Source: Bog-473 sp963804055 (GTDB taxonomy: Bacteria; Actinomycetota; Acidimicrobiia; Acidimicrobiales; RAAP-2). Taken from it: DNA of 64,000 bases. The notes beneath the pieces were generated by a model. The model saw nothing but the letters and a program-made list of their open reading frames with translations, was not told where the DNA came from and did no database searches. Of the stretch, positions 44,268 through 54,578 are shown piece by piece. How positions within the stretch are numbered: the stretch's first letter is position 1; each line of letters begins with the position of its first letter. The translations under genes and the position numbers were made by a program. Location of the stretch: assembly GCA_963804055.1 (NCBI GenBank), contig CAWDOU010000012.1, positions 1-64,000 of the forward strand, written 5' to 3'.

Positions 44268-47200
44268 TCCGGTATTCCCCGGTCGAAGAGATCGCTGAGG
44301 GCCACGACCAAGGAGGCCGGCGGCCGCCAGGACCAGACACCGGGGGCCGACATCCCGTCCGGGTCGGCCTCCGCCTCTGTTCCGGAGGGCTGCATGCCGC
44401 TCATCCCGCGCACGAAGAGATAGAGGACGCCACCGAGGTGCGCGGCGGGGTCGTAGCCGGGGAGCCGCCAGCGCAGGTAGCGGTGCAGCGCCACGGCGTA
44501 GAGGAGCGCCTGCAGCGGGTAATGGGCGGCGACCATCTCGGCCTGCAACGCATCGGGCCGGTAGTGCCACGGCGTCAGCGTCTCCCTGGGCGGGCTCAGT
44601 CGGTTGGTCTTGTAGTCGGCCAGGAAGAAGCGGTCGCCCGGCAGGCGGAACACCAGGTCGAGGCTCCCGGTGAGATACCCCCGGAGAATCCCGCTCAGGG
44701 CGGGGTCGCGCAGGTGCGGGGCGTAGCGGGCCACCGGATCGTCCCCGGGGAGATACTCGTCAAGAACGTCGGCCAAGGCTCCGACGTGCAGGCTCGCCGT
44801 CGGCGTGTCGCCGCCGACCAGCGGGATCTCGAAGCTCAGCTCGTCGAGCCGGTCGGCGCGGGCAATGTCGCACAGACGGACACCGTCGACCAGCGGCCCG
44901 AGGGGGCTCTCGATGGCGGCGCACAGGCCCGACACGACGGCCTCCGTGTCGCCGAGGTTCACGTTGCGCCAGGCCGTCTCGCTGGCCAGCGCCGCGCGCA
45001 CCGTGGAAGCCAGGTCGGGCTCGTCGAACTCGGTGTGCTCGAACACGCCGTGAATGACCGTGCCCACGAGTGCGCCACCGGGCATGTCGGCCAGCTGCAG
45101 GGCGCCGCCACCGGGGCCGCCGGGGTCGGCGCCGTCCGCCGCCGCCACCGGGGCCGCGTCGCGCCAATCCGGCGGCGCCCCGGCGACCTCCTCGTCCGAC
45201 GTCAGCTGCTGCTCCGGCTCGCTTCCCACCACGGGCTGGTCGTGCAGGCCGCTGGTGATGCTCGAGTACGACGCTCGGCGCCAGCCGATGTCGAGGATCC
45301 TGTCGAAGATCGCCGACTCGAGGTGCGGCGGAAGCTCGTCGTCTTCCTCCCAACGCCCCGCGGACGGCTGATCAACCCGCTCGACCGAGACGCAGGGCCC
45401 CAACCCCGCCAGGGTCGACTCGACCGCCGCGTCGGACCGCGTCTTGGCGCCGTAGGGGCCGACCACTCCCTGCGCATCGCGGTCGAAGAGCAGCCGGGCC
45501 AGCGGTGAGTGCTGACTGTCCTGTGCACCGGCCCACCACAGAACGGCCTGGTGGCGCGCCCGCGTCAGGGCGACGTAGAGCAGCCGGAGATCCTCGCCGC
45601 GCGCCTCCTCGAGCTCCATCTTCTGGTGCAGGGCGAAGCTGTTCCCTTCACGCCCGACGTCAATGGTGCGCCGGTTGCCGTTGGCCGGATCGTGGAACAT
45701 CGGCACGTGGGTGTCCTTGCCGAAGGGCCGGCCGTCCCACATGTAGGGGCAGAACACGATCGGGAATTCGAGGCCCTTGCTGCGGTGGATCGTGATCACC
45801 TGCACCGCCTCGGCATCGGACTCGAGGCGCCGCGCCCGCTCCTCGTTCTCTCCGTCCCGCGCCGCATCGTGGATGCGCCGTCCCAGCCAGGTGGCCATGG
45901 CGGTGGGCCCGAGGCCCTCGGATACCCCGGCCTCGTGCAGCAGTTGCGCAATATGACGGAGATCGGTCATGAACCGCTCGCCGGACGGTCGGGCCAGCAC
46001 ACGCTCGGGCACGTCGTGCGAGCTGCTGACGGCCTGGTAGAGCGAGGCGATCCCCTGCTCGCGCAGCAGTGCCGCCCACCGGTGCAGCGACCAGTGCAAT
46101 CCTTCCCATTCGCCCTCGTCCGCCGTGGCCACGTCCTCGGGGCTCCAGCCCACGAAGCAGGTCAGGGCCGCCAGTGAGGCGCGGTCCCGCGCAGTCGGAC
46201 GCTCGAGCGTCTGGAGCAGACGGAGCCATTCGAGCGCCGGCTCGGTGGCGAAAACCGACCCGGCGCCGCCGATCACCGCCGGGACGCCCGCGCTGCGCAG
46301 CGCATCACGCACGGTCACGGCCTGGCTGTTGGTCCGCACCAGCACGGCCAGGTGGCCCGGGTGGACCGTCGTGCGCCCGATATCGACCCCGGACCGGTTC
46401 CGGGTGATGAGCTCGGGAGCATCCGAGAGCAGCTGGACCACCTCCGCCGCCAGGTCCCGCGCAATGAAGGTTCGGGCGTCAGGAGCCTTCGGTTGCCGCC
46501 GCTTCTCGGTCAACGCGACGAGCCCGTCGTCTGCGTGCACCATGCGGACCCGCAGCGGCACGTCGACCTGGCACCCGACGAGCCGCTGTTGCTGGTTGGC
46601 GTCGGCCGCCCTGGTCTTCCGGTAGGCGATGCCGGCGTAGCCGAGCTGTGCGTCGCCGAAAAGCGCGTCGTAGGCCTCGAGCAGCGCCTGGTCACTCCGC
46701 CAGTTGACGTCGAGGGTCCATTCGGACTGCACCTCGTCGCGCGCCTGCAGGTAGGCGTGGACATCGGCACCACGGAACGCGTAGATCGCCTGCTTGGGGT
46801 CGCCGATCAGCACGAGGGTCGCACCGCCCTCGCCGAAGGCCCGGTGCATGATGTCCCACTGGACGGGGTCGGTGTCCTGGAACTCGTCGACCAGGACGAC
46901 GTCGTAGCGCTCGCGCAAGCGGTCGCAGGCCGCGGGGCCGCGCACCTCGTCGAAGAGGGTTGTGCGGAGCCGGCTGAGCACGTCGTCGTAGGTCAGGATC
47001 TTGCGCGCCTTCTTGCGCTCCTCCATCTCCTCGCGCACCGCCCTGGCGAAACGGCGCCGAATGGACGGCAAGTCGTTCGCCTGCGACAGCGGCGGCACCA
47101 TGTCGGCATCCGGGTGCTCCATTGCGGCCTTGGCGATCTCCATGGCGTCGCTGCGATCGAAGGCGAGTGCATTGGGCTTGTGCGCGAAGCGGCGGAGGAA

Positions 47201-47704
47201 GAGATCGTCGACCACTTCCTCCATGAGGTCACTGACGTCCTCGACCAACGTGACCTCGCGGTCGACGTCGCCCGCCGTCCCGAGGCCATACAGGACCTGC
47301 AGGCAGAACCCATGGGTCGTCTCAATGGTCGCCGCATCGAAGTCCGCGATGGCCTTGCCCAACCGGTCACGTCGGGCCTCCACCTCGTCGGACGGGCCAC
47401 GGGCGAGCAGCTGCACGAGCTCGTCGTCCTCGTGGGCGCCCTGGCCGGCGAGGGTGTCGACGAGGCCGTCGAAGGCACGGACCAGGCGCTCGCGCACCCG
47501 TTCGCGCAACTCCCCGGTCGCCATCCGGGTGAAGGTGATGACCAGGAGGCGGTCGATCGGGAGGACGCCTTCCGCGACGTACCTCGTGGTGAGTGCCGCG
47601 ATGGTGAACGTCTTGCCCGTCCCCGCGCTCGCCTGCAAGAGGGTCATGCCGGTCGGCAGCTCACCGCACACGTCGAAGGGCCGAGGCGTGGGGGCGATCG
47701 TCAT
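44264..47704 (-). CDS. recB: Exodeoxyribonuclease V subunit beta
   Basis: 1146-residue helicase-nuclease that resects double-strand ends with RecC and RecD. The Walker A is LLQASAGTGKTFTIAALTTR near residue 26. LVDEFQDTDPVQWDIMH, LIGDPKQAIYAFRGADVHAY and ITIHRSKGLEFPIVFCPYMW are UvrD-type motifs. The C-terminal nuclease has GSLDLVFRLPGDRFFLADYK, with the essential Asp and Asp-Tyr-Lys residues, so the nuclease should be active. ATG 47704 overlaps the recC stop by 4 nt (ATGA). Intact. Confidence 0.96.
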   Translation of the reverse strand: MTIAPTPRPFDVCGELPTGMTLLQASAGTGKTFTIAALTTRYVAEGVLPIDRLLVITFTRMATGELRERVRERLVRAFDGLVDTLAGQGAHEDDELVQLLARGPSDEVEARRDRLGKAIADFDAATIETTHGFCLQVLYGLGTAGDVDREVTLVEDVSDLMEEVVDDLFLRRFAHKPNALAFDRSDAMEIAKAAMEHPDADMVPPLSQANDLPSIRRRFARAVREEMEERKKARKILTYDDVLSRLRTTLFDEVRGPAACDRLRERYDVVLVDEFQDTDPVQWDIMHRAFGEGGATLVLIGDPKQAIYAFRGADVHAYLQARDEVQSEWTLDVNWRSDQALLEAYDALFGDAQLGYAGIAYRKTRAADANQQQRLVGCQVDVPLRVRMVHADDGLVALTEKRRQPKAPDARTFIARDLAAEVVQLLSDAPELITRNRSGVDIGRTTVHPGHLAVLVRTNSQAVTVRDALRSAGVPAVIGGAGSVFATEPALEWLRLLQTLERPTARDRASLAALTCFVGWSPEDVATADEGEWEGLHWSLHRWAALLREQGIASLYQAVSSSHDVPERVLARPSGERFMTDLRHIAQLLHEAGVSEGLGPTAMATWLGRRIHDAARDGENEERARRLESDAEAVQVITIHRSKGLEFPIVFCPYMWDGRPFGKDTHVPMFHDPANGNRRTIDVGREGNSFALHQKMELEEARGEDLRLLYVALTRARHQAVLWWAGAQDSQHSPLARLLFDRDAQGVVGPYGAKTRSDAAVESTLAGLGPCVSVERVDQPSAGRWEEDDELPPHLESAIFDRILDIGWRRASYSSITSGLHDQPVVGSEPEQQLTSDEEVAGAPPDWRDAAPVAAADGADPGGPGGGALQLADMPGGALVGTVIHGVFEHTEFDEPDLASTVRAALASETAWRNVNLGDTEAVVSGLCAAIESPLGPLVDGVRLCDIARADRLDELSFEIPLVGGDTPTASLHVGALADVLDEYLPGDDPVARYAPHLRDPALSGILRGYLTGSLDLVFRLPGDRFFLADYKTNRLSPPRETLTPWHYRPDALQAEMVAAHYPLQALLYAVALHRYLRWRLPGYDPAAHLGGVLYLFVRGMSGMQPSGTEAEADPDGMSAPGVWSWRPPASLVVALSDLFDRGIPE

Positions 47705-50700
47705 CGGTCGGCAACCTGCTCGTGTGCCAGCAGCGGATCCCAGATGCGGTGCGCGTACGTCTCGAACCGCGTCGATCCCGGACCCCATGCGACCTCGTCG
47801 GCGCGCGGCGCGCCGGCCAGCTGCAGCACGGTCCGGAACGGGAGCGCGCCCCCGAGCACCAGCAGGTGCTCGGGGTCCCGGTCCTCCTTGGCGAAGTTGT
47901 AGGTGGAAGCCCATTCGGCGGTGGCGGCGCGCTCGGGGTCCCCTCCCTCCACCACGGCGCCCGCCCACGCGGCCGACGTGCGCGCGTAGAGCGGGAGCGG
48001 CTCGCACATCCCCCGCTCGAACACCTCGACCAGTGCCCGCAGGTGTGACTCCGCGGCCGCCTTGCGGCTGGGAGCATCGGGCCCGAGCGGACCGATGGCG
48101 GCGATGGAGATCGTGGCGCCCCTGCGCTGGCTGCGCCCCACGGTGTGCGCCGAGAAGGACCGCTCCGGCCAGGTCGCGCTGAGGACCAGCAGCCGGACCC
48201 AGGCGATCAGACGGTGCGCCGGGCCCAGCTTCGAGTACGTCACGGTGTGCACGACGTCGTCCCGCACCCCCGGCACGGTGCCGACGACGCTGCGCCCGTC
48301 GAACAGATCCACGTGCGCATCGAGCGACACCGGGGGCAAGGGGTGCTGCCCCGCGGCAACGAGGTCGTCCAGCGGTCCGGTGATCTGATTCAGCTCGGCG
48401 ACGGCAAGTTCGCCCGGCGGCAGCGCCCCCCGCGCCCGCTCGGCGTCCAGGCAGGCGTCGAGTCCGGCTCCCCCCAGGCGCTCTTGCAGCACACGCTCGG
48501 CGATCTGCCAGCGCTCCAATCCGCTCAGATCGATGGGGATGGCGTCCTCGAAGTCGCGCGTCCTGTCCCCCACCCAGACGTCCAGGCGCTCGCGCAGGAA
48601 CGCCCGCACGGGGTGACGCAGGAACCGCTCGAGCTGATCGAGCCCCAGAGGCCCGTTGCCGACCGGCTCCAACGGTTGCGCCAGGAACGGAGGCGCGTCG
48701 ACTCGGGGCGCAAGGGCGGCACGGGCGCCGGCCAGGTGGAGCGCGTCGAAGCTCCAGGTCCGGTCCCCCAGCAACCCGTCCCGCTCGAAGTTGCGCTTGT
48801 CGAAGGGCTGCAGCGGGTGCTCGAACACGATGGCGTCGCGGGCGCGTCCCGTCCCGGTCCGCACCGTGTGATCCACGACGTCGAGCAGCTCCCCGACGGG
48901 AACGGCGGGAGGCCGCCGGAGATTGGAGCGCTCGTCACGACCGGCGTACGTCACGACCAGGTGATCCCTGGCCGCCAACAGGGCGTCCAAGAGGAGCTGG
49001 CGATCCTCGCCCCGGGCGTCGCGGTCGCCGACCTTCGGGTTGCGGGCGGTCAGGTCGTCGCCATCGCGCTCGATGTGGCGGGGGAAGCTGCCGTCGTCGA
49101 GCCCGAGCAGGCACACCACCCGGTGCGGGATGGAGCGCATGGGCACCAGCGTGCACACGGTCATGTGTCCGGTCCGGAAATTCGCCCTCGTGGGCCGGCC
49201 CTTGAGGCGCTCGGACAAAATCGAGCGGATGTCGTCGCAGCTGAGGGCGACCCCGCTCGCCACCTCGGCTTCCGTCGCCTCACCGACCAACTCGTCGAGC
49301 AGCGTCGTGAGCTGTGCCCGCTGCCAGGCGTCGGCCGGCGTCGTCGCCACGAGTGAATCCGAGAGCTCCGCCAATGTGGCGGCCCACTGCGCCACCGTGC
49401 GAAAGCCGGCCAGCGAGTCGAGGCCCGACTGCAGGCGCTCCAGGAACTCGGCCAAGCGGCCGGCCAGGTCGATGTCGCCGCTGTCCACGTCGTCGAGCGG
49501 GAGTGTGGCCCCGAAGAGACGTTGCCGCTCGTCGGCCATCGTCACCCCGAGCAGAATCCGGTCGAGCCCCGCTTGCCACGTGTTGGCCGCGATCCCCTCC
49601 AGCTGGAACGAGCTCCGGTGCGCGGCGTCGAAGCCCCAGCGCACGAACGCGCCGTCCACCCACTCCTCCAGCCGGTACAGGTCGTCGTCACTGAAGCGGA
49701 AACGGCGTCGAACCGGATCGCGGCCGGCCAGGTCCAGTACCTCTGTCGCGGTGATCCTGGCCGAGGAGAGTTCGAGCACCTCGGCGAGGACACCCATCAC
49801 CGGGTTGGTCTGGCGCAGTGCGCGGTCGGCCAGCCGGATCTCGAGCGTCCGCTCAGGGTCGGTCGATTCCCCGTCCAGACCGCGGCCACCGAATGTCGCC
49901 TGGATCAACGGTGCGAAGGTCTCGATGTCCGGGCACATCACGATGATGTCGCGCGGCTCCAGCGACTGATCGTCCTCCAGGAGATGGAGAACGGCGTCGC
50001 GCAGCACCTCGACCTGGCGGCCCCGGCCGTGGCACGCATGCACGCGGATGCTGTCGTCGTCCTGGGCGAGCAACGGGCGCAGGTCGACGTGGCCACCCGC
50101 GCTCCCGGCCGGCAGGCGATCGGACCGGATGTCGTCCTGGATCTGCTGCAGCAGCGTCGGCGCCCCCGGCCGGACCGGCTCGGTGGGGCCCTCGCCGTGC
50201 GGAACGGCCGAGCCGAGCACGAGCTGCATCTCGCGGGCATCGCGTCCCCACGACTGCAGCAGAGGATGCCGCGCCGCGCCGGCGGTGGGGTCCTCGGAGC
50301 GGAGCACCTCGCGCGACCTCGGACCTACCACGGGCTCCAGCCGTTCCCAGAGAGCCGGCGACGGGTGCAAGAGGAAGAGGTGCACGTCGCGCTCCGCCCC
50401 GATCGCCTCGAGGACATCGAGGTAGCTCGCCGGGAGCCGGGTCAGCCCGAACAGGGACACGCGATTCGGATACGCCAGGAGCTCGGGCTCCTCGCGAAGT
50501 CGCCGGCAGGCGTCGACCAGGCGCTCGGCCGGGCTCGGCTGCCCGATCCGGGCCCGCAGCAGGCGCCACAGCTCCACCTGCCACGGAGCGTCGTCCTCGC
50601 CCTGCGTCCCTTCCGCCCAGGCGCGCACCATTTCGGGCCGGTGTACCGCGTAGCGGTCGAAGAGGTCTGCGACGTGCCGGATGCTCGAGAATCGCTTCGA

Positions 50701-51090
50701 CTCCCGCACGGTCTCGGAGTTGCGGATGTGCTGGGCCAGCGGCGCCAGCCAGGGATCGTCGAAGTGCGTCTCGACGACTTCGAGCAAGGGCCAGACCGCC
50801 CGTTGGGGCAGCCAGGGGTCCGCGTCCGGCTTCGTGTCCGCCGCCACGGCCAGGGCGCCGTTCACCACCGTGCCGGGAAACGGGAAGTCGATGTTGGCGC
50901 ACACACCATCGTGCCGTCCGGGTGTGGCGCCCAGATGCGCGGACAGGCGTTGCGTCAGCCAGCGCTCGATGCCGCGGGTGGGCACCGAGACCACCTCGGT
51001 CGCCATGGGATCGCCGAGGGGCTCGGCCACAAGATCCCGCAGCATCCCGACGAGCGCGTCGGCCCGTTCGGAGCGGTGGACGTGCAGCAC
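47701..51090 (-). CDS. recC: Exodeoxyribonuclease V subunit gamma
   Basis: 1129-residue Chi-recognition subunit. It starts at GTG 51090, reading VLHVHRSERADALVGMLRDL then TEVVSVPTRGIERWLTQRLS, the conserved RecC N-terminus. LGLDDGSFPRHIERDGDDL and the degenerate nuclease-like C-terminus are family features. The open frame continues upstream into rmuC because a one-base change there fuses the frames, but family alignment fixes this start. First gene of the recCBD operon, 80 nt after rmuC. Confidence 0.93.
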   Translation of the reverse strand: MLHVHRSERADALVGMLRDLVAEPLGDPMATEVVSVPTRGIERWLTQRLSAHLGATPGRHDGVCANIDFPFPGTVVNGALAVAADTKPDADPWLPQRAVWPLLEVVETHFDDPWLAPLAQHIRNSETVRESKRFSSIRHVADLFDRYAVHRPEMVRAWAEGTQGEDDAPWQVELWRLLRARIGQPSPAERLVDACRRLREEPELLAYPNRVSLFGLTRLPASYLDVLEAIGAERDVHLFLLHPSPALWERLEPVVGPRSREVLRSEDPTAGAARHPLLQSWGRDAREMQLVLGSAVPHGEGPTEPVRPGAPTLLQQIQDDIRSDRLPAGSAGGHVDLRPLLAQDDDSIRVHACHGRGRQVEVLRDAVLHLLEDDQSLEPRDIIVMCPDIETFAPLIQATFGGRGLDGESTDPERTLEIRLADRALRQTNPVMGVLAEVLELSSARITATEVLDLAGRDPVRRRFRFSDDDLYRLEEWVDGAFVRWGFDAAHRSSFQLEGIAANTWQAGLDRILLGVTMADERQRLFGATLPLDDVDSGDIDLAGRLAEFLERLQSGLDSLAGFRTVAQWAATLAELSDSLVATTPADAWQRAQLTTLLDELVGEATEAEVASGVALSCDDIRSILSERLKGRPTRANFRTGHMTVCTLVPMRSIPHRVVCLLGLDDGSFPRHIERDGDDLTARNPKVGDRDARGEDRQLLLDALLAARDHLVVTYAGRDERSNLRRPPAVPVGELLDVVDHTVRTGTGRARDAIVFEHPLQPFDKRNFERDGLLGDRTWSFDALHLAGARAALAPRVDAPPFLAQPLEPVGNGPLGLDQLERFLRHPVRAFLRERLDVWVGDRTRDFEDAIPIDLSGLERWQIAERVLQERLGGAGLDACLDAERARGALPPGELAVAELNQITGPLDDLVAAGQHPLPPVSLDAHVDLFDGRSVVGTVPGVRDDVVHTVTYSKLGPAHRLIAWVRLLVLSATWPERSFSAHTVGRSQRRGATISIAAIGPLGPDAPSRKAAAESHLRALVEVFERGMCEPLPLYARTSAAWAGAVVEGGDPERAATAEWASTYNFAKEDRDPEHLLVLGGALPFRTVLQLAGAPRADEVAWGPGSTRFETYAHRIWDPLLAHEQVADR

Positions 51091-51170
51091 CCCGGCAGAG
51101 TACGTCGGCGGTGTTTCCGTGCGGTGGGGCGGGCCCGCTTCCCAGCTGGGAGGGTTGCAGCCGCCGTGGC

Positions 51171-52596
51171 CTACGAGCCGGTGCTCGACCCGCTCTCGGG
51201 CAGGGCCACGATGGTCGGCTGCGTGAACTCGTCGTCGGGGAGCTCGGGTTGGTAGGTCTGGAGGTGGCGCGGGGCCTTCTCGATCGGGGCGAGCTCGGCG
51301 ATCTCCCCGGATTGCATCCCGACGACACCGAGGCCCGGGAACTTCGCGCGCGGAGACGAGGACGCGTGACTCGAAGGAGCCGACCGCCTTGTTGTAGGCC
51401 TCGACCGTCGAGGAGAGATTGCGCTGCAGTGACTCCATGTGCCCCGTCATGACGCGCAACCGCTCGTACAACTCCGCTCCGAGTTGGCGGACCTCGCGTG
51501 CATTCTCCGCCAGCGTCTCCTGTTGCCAGGACAAGGCGATGGTCTTCAGTGCCGCCACCAGGGTGTTCGGCGTCGCCAGCACGATGCCCCTGCCCAGGGC
51601 GTGGTCCTGCAGCCCGGGATCGGCCTCGCAAGCCGCGGCGAGCAGCGATTCGCCGGGGACGAACGCCACGACGAATTCAGGAGAGCGCTCGAACTGCCTC
51701 CAGTACTCCTTCTTCGAGAGCTGGTCCACGTGGGTGCGCAGCTGTCCGGCGTGCTTCTTGAGGTATGCCTTGCGCTCGTCCTCGTCCTCGGACTCGCTGA
51801 ACTTCAAGAACGCGTCGAGTGGGACCTTCGAGTCGATCACCACCTGGCCGCCACCCGGCAGCTGCACGATCATGTCGGGCCGGAGGAGGCCGTCCGCCGT
51901 CGTGGTCGTCTGCTGCTCCTCGAAGTCGCAGTGTTCGGCCATGCCGGCCGCCTTGACAGCGTTGCGCAGGGTCATTTCACCCCAGCGACCACGCGTCTGC
52001 GGCGACCGCAGAGCCGTGACGAGGTTCCTCGTCTCCTTCTGCAGCTGCTCATGGCCGAGATGCAACGCCGCCACCCGTTCGTTCAAGGTGGCGTACGCGC
52101 CCTGGCGCTCCGCCTCCATGTCCCGCAGCCCGCGCTCGTAGCGGGCCAGGGTCTCGCTCAGCGGGTCGAGCAGCTGTGCGATCGCCTGCTGGCGCTGCGA
52201 CAGATCGCCCTGGGTGGCCGCGCGGACCTCGTTGAGCTTGGAGTCGGCCAGGGTGAGGAACTGCTCGTTGTTCTGCGCCAGGGCCTGGGCCGACAGCTCC
52301 GAGAAGGCGCCGGCGAGAAGCCTGCGCTCCTCCTCCGCCCGGCGCGCCGCCTCGGCTTCGGACGTTCGGAGCAGCTCGAGTTGGGAGACGGCGACGGCCC
52401 GGGCCTTCTCAGCGGTGGCGGCAGACTCGGTCGCGACCTGGAGCTGCGCCGCCAGCTCCTGTGAGCGCCCCTGGGCATCGGCGAGCCGTCCCTCGGCCAG
52501 ACGGGCGGAGCCGGCAGTGCGGTTCAGGCGGGCCAGGTGCCAGGCAACGCCGATGGCGAGACCGGCGACGAGCCCGATGAGCGCTCCGAGGACCAT
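51171..52596 (-). CDS. rmuC: DNA recombination protein RmuC (one frameshift)
   Basis: About 475 residues. An N-terminal membrane helix (VLGALIGLVAGLAIGVAWHL), a long coiled coil to about residue 180 (RRAEEERRLLAGAFSELSAQ), then the RmuC nuclease-like core with RGRWGEMTLRNAVKAAGMAE, MIVQLPGGGQVVIDSKVPLD and VVAFVPGESLLAAACEADPG. After the frame change near 51350 the tail reads KFPGLGVVGMQSGEIAELAP and ends at 51171. RmuC limits sequence inversions in E. coli. Placement before recCBD suggests co-expression with end-processing enzymes. Confidence 0.93.
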
Positions 52597-52602
52597 GTGG
52601 CC

Positions 52603-52608
52603 AATGTA
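52603..52608 (-). promoter_or_regulatory. -10 box TACATT, leaderless start of rmuC
   Basis: TANNNT hexamer 6 nt before ATG 52596. It may drive the entire rmuC-recCBD run. Confidence 0.5.
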
Positions 52609-52713
52609 ACGACGAGGTGTGTCAACAACAGGGACCACGCACGCGCCCCTGCCTGGGGCGTGCCTGCGGAGCCCGGTGGTCGCGGGTAGTCACCCACGAA
52701 CGGAGCCGATAGC

Positions 52714-53478
52714 GTGACGCGGATGCCGTTCAAGCTCGGTGGCAGCACGAAGACGATTTCGGAGGAGCCCGAGTCCGAGGATCTCCCGCACATGCAGATC
52801 GGGCCGCTCGTCACCGAGCAGCCGCTCTGGCCCCGCACGCTGCCCGAGCCCCACGAGGTCGACCGCCTGTTCGCGCAGGCGTTCGCCTTGGTCGGCGAGG
52901 GGATCGCCGGGGCCACGCACGCCTTGCTGGCCGGCGACCGGGACGCCGCCAAGGAGCTCGTCAAGCGCGACGAGGTGGTCGACAAGTTGATCGGCCAGAT
53001 CTCGACCACGGTGCAGTACCAGCTCGTGCACGGTGAGACGACGCCCGACGAGCGTCGCGAGTACGTGGCCATCCTGCGCATGCTCCCCGACATGGAGCGC
53101 AACGGCGACCTCGCCGAGCACATCGCGCGCCGGGCCGCCCGCGGTCTGGGTGCGGAGATGTCCGCCCGCAGCCGGGGCCTCGTGGAGCGGATGGGCGAGG
53201 TGGCCACGACCATCTGGCGGGAGACCGCCGACGCCTTCGCCGAGCGCTCGGCCGATGCCGCCTCCTCCATCGACGACCTCGACGACGAGCTCGACGACCT
53301 GCACGTCACGCTGACCGCCGAGCTGGTGGCCGGCACCATGCCGCTGCCGGTGGCCATCGAGCTGGCCATGGTGGCCCGCTTCTACGAGCGCTTCGGCGAC
53401 CACGCCGTCAACCTGGCGCGGCGCATGTCGACCCTCGTGATCGGCGGGCCCGAACCGATCTCGTCCGGCCCCGACTGA
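52714..53478 (+). CDS. phoU: PhoU-domain protein
   Basis: 254 residues with two PhoU three-helix repeats (AFALVGEGIAGATHALLAGD with DEVVDKLIGQI; then IDDLDDELDDLHVTLTAELV and IELAMVARFYERFGDHAVNL). The RFGDHA/NLAR metal-binding motif is intact in the second repeat, and the first has the variant RNGDLAEHI. It is a likely modulator of phosphate-sensing or a phosphate transporter; no pst genes or histidine kinase are next to it. GTG 52714 is preferred because GGAG lies 8 nt upstream; ATG 52723 is in frame. Confidence 0.88.
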   Translation: MTRMPFKLGGSTKTISEEPESEDLPHMQIGPLVTEQPLWPRTLPEPHEVDRLFAQAFALVGEGIAGATHALLAGDRDAAKELVKRDEVVDKLIGQISTTVQYQLVHGETTPDERREYVAILRMLPDMERNGDLAEHIARRAARGLGAEMSARSRGLVERMGEVATTIWRETADAFAERSADAASSIDDLDDELDDLHVTLTAELVAGTMPLPVAIELAMVARFYERFGDHAVNLARRMSTLVIGGPEPISSGPD

Positions 53479-53508
53479 GCCTCGGGCCCCGCCTGAGGGC
53501 CGCCCCGC

Positions 53509-54534
53509 TCAGGACCGCAGCGCCAGCAGTTCCTCGGCGATCTGCACGACGTTGAGCGCCGCGCCCTTGCGGAGGTTGTCGCCCGAGGCGAAGAGGGCCA
53601 GTGCGTTGGGAGCACCCTGGGCCCGCCGGATGCGGCCGACATAGGTCACGTCGCGGCCGGCTGCCATCAGCGGCGTGGGTATCTCCGCCAGCTCCACGCC
53701 CGGCGCCGTGCGCAACACCTCGGTGGCGCGCGCAGGGGTGATCGGGCGCTCGAACTCGCACAGGATGGCGGCCGAGTGGCCGGTGAAGACCGGCACGCGC
53801 ACACAGGTGGTGGTCACGGCGAGGTCGGGGCGCCCGAGGATCTTGCGGGCCTCGTTGCAGTACTTCTGCTCCTCGTCGGTCTCGAGCGAGCCGTCGTCGA
53901 CGATCTTGAACTGGAGCGGGATCACGTTGTGCGCAATGGGTGCGGGGTACACGCTGCGCGGCGGGAAGTCGACCGACGACCCGTCGAAGGTGAGGTCGAC
54001 GGCGCGGTCGACCGTCTTGGACAGTTGCTCCGCCAGCTCGCGCACCGCTTCGACGCCGCCACCGGAGACCGCTTGATAGGTGGACACGACCAGGCGTGTG
54101 AGTCCGGCCTCGTCATCGAGCGGCTTGAGGACTGGGATGGCGACCATGGTCGTGCAGTTGGGATTGGCCACGATGCCCTTGGGGATGGAGCGCAGCTCGG
54201 CGGCGTTGGCCTCGGGCACCACGAGCGGCACGTCGGGATCCATGCGCCAGGCGGACGAGTTGTCGATCACGATGGCGCCGGCGGCGGCGAGCCGGGGCGC
54301 CAGCGCACGCGAGACGGACGCCGGGGCGGAGCAGAGGGCGAGGTCGATGCCGGAGAGGTCGGCGGTCTCGGCGTCCTCGACCACGACGTCCCCGTCTCCC
54401 CAGGGCAGCGTCGTCCCGGCCGAGCGGGCCGAGGCGAGATACCGCATGGAGTCCACCGGGAAGCGTCGCTCGGCCAGGATGGCGCGCAGGACCACGCCCA
54501 CCTGCCCTGTCGCACCCACGATGGCTATCCGCAT
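53509..54534 (-). CDS. asd: Aspartate-semialdehyde dehydrogenase
   Basis: 341 residues. Second step of the aspartate pathway, reducing aspartyl phosphate made by LysC. GATGQVGVVLRAIL is the NADP loop, Cys127 in VANPNCTTM is the acylated residue, and the SGGGVEAVRELAEQ and DFPPRSVYPAPIAHNVIPL segments complete the family pattern. It begins with an excellent TACAAT -10 six bases before the ATG. It follows dnaX and recR on the same strand, the order usual in actinomycetes, but lysC, normally in between, is elsewhere. Confidence 0.95.
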   Translation of the reverse strand: MRIAIVGATGQVGVVLRAILAERRFPVDSMRYLASARSAGTTLPWGDGDVVVEDAETADLSGIDLALCSAPASVSRALAPRLAAAGAIVIDNSSAWRMDPDVPLVVPEANAAELRSIPKGIVANPNCTTMVAIPVLKPLDDEAGLTRLVVSTYQAVSGGGVEAVRELAEQLSKTVDRAVDLTFDGSSVDFPPRSVYPAPIAHNVIPLQFKIVDDGSLETDEEQKYCNEARKILGRPDLAVTTTCVRVPVFTGHSAAILCEFERPITPARATEVLRTAPGVELAEIPTPLMAAGRDVTYVGRIRRAQGAPNALALFASGDNLRKGAALNVVQIAEELLALRS

Positions 54535-54540
54535 CCGCCA

Positions 54541-54546
54541 ATTGTA
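54541..54546 (-). promoter_or_regulatory. -10 box TACAAT, leaderless start of asd
   Basis: Near-consensus -10 exactly 6 nt before ATG 54534. It would give asd its own leaderless message, independent of recR. Confidence 0.6.
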
Positions 54547-54578
54547 CGGGACGGCAGGGCGGCCGCCGTCCCCGGCGC

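Noticed and set aside
48145..51255. Several plus-strand frames of 300-577 codons opposite recC
   Set aside because: Compositional shadows; recC motifs and overlaps define the coding strand.
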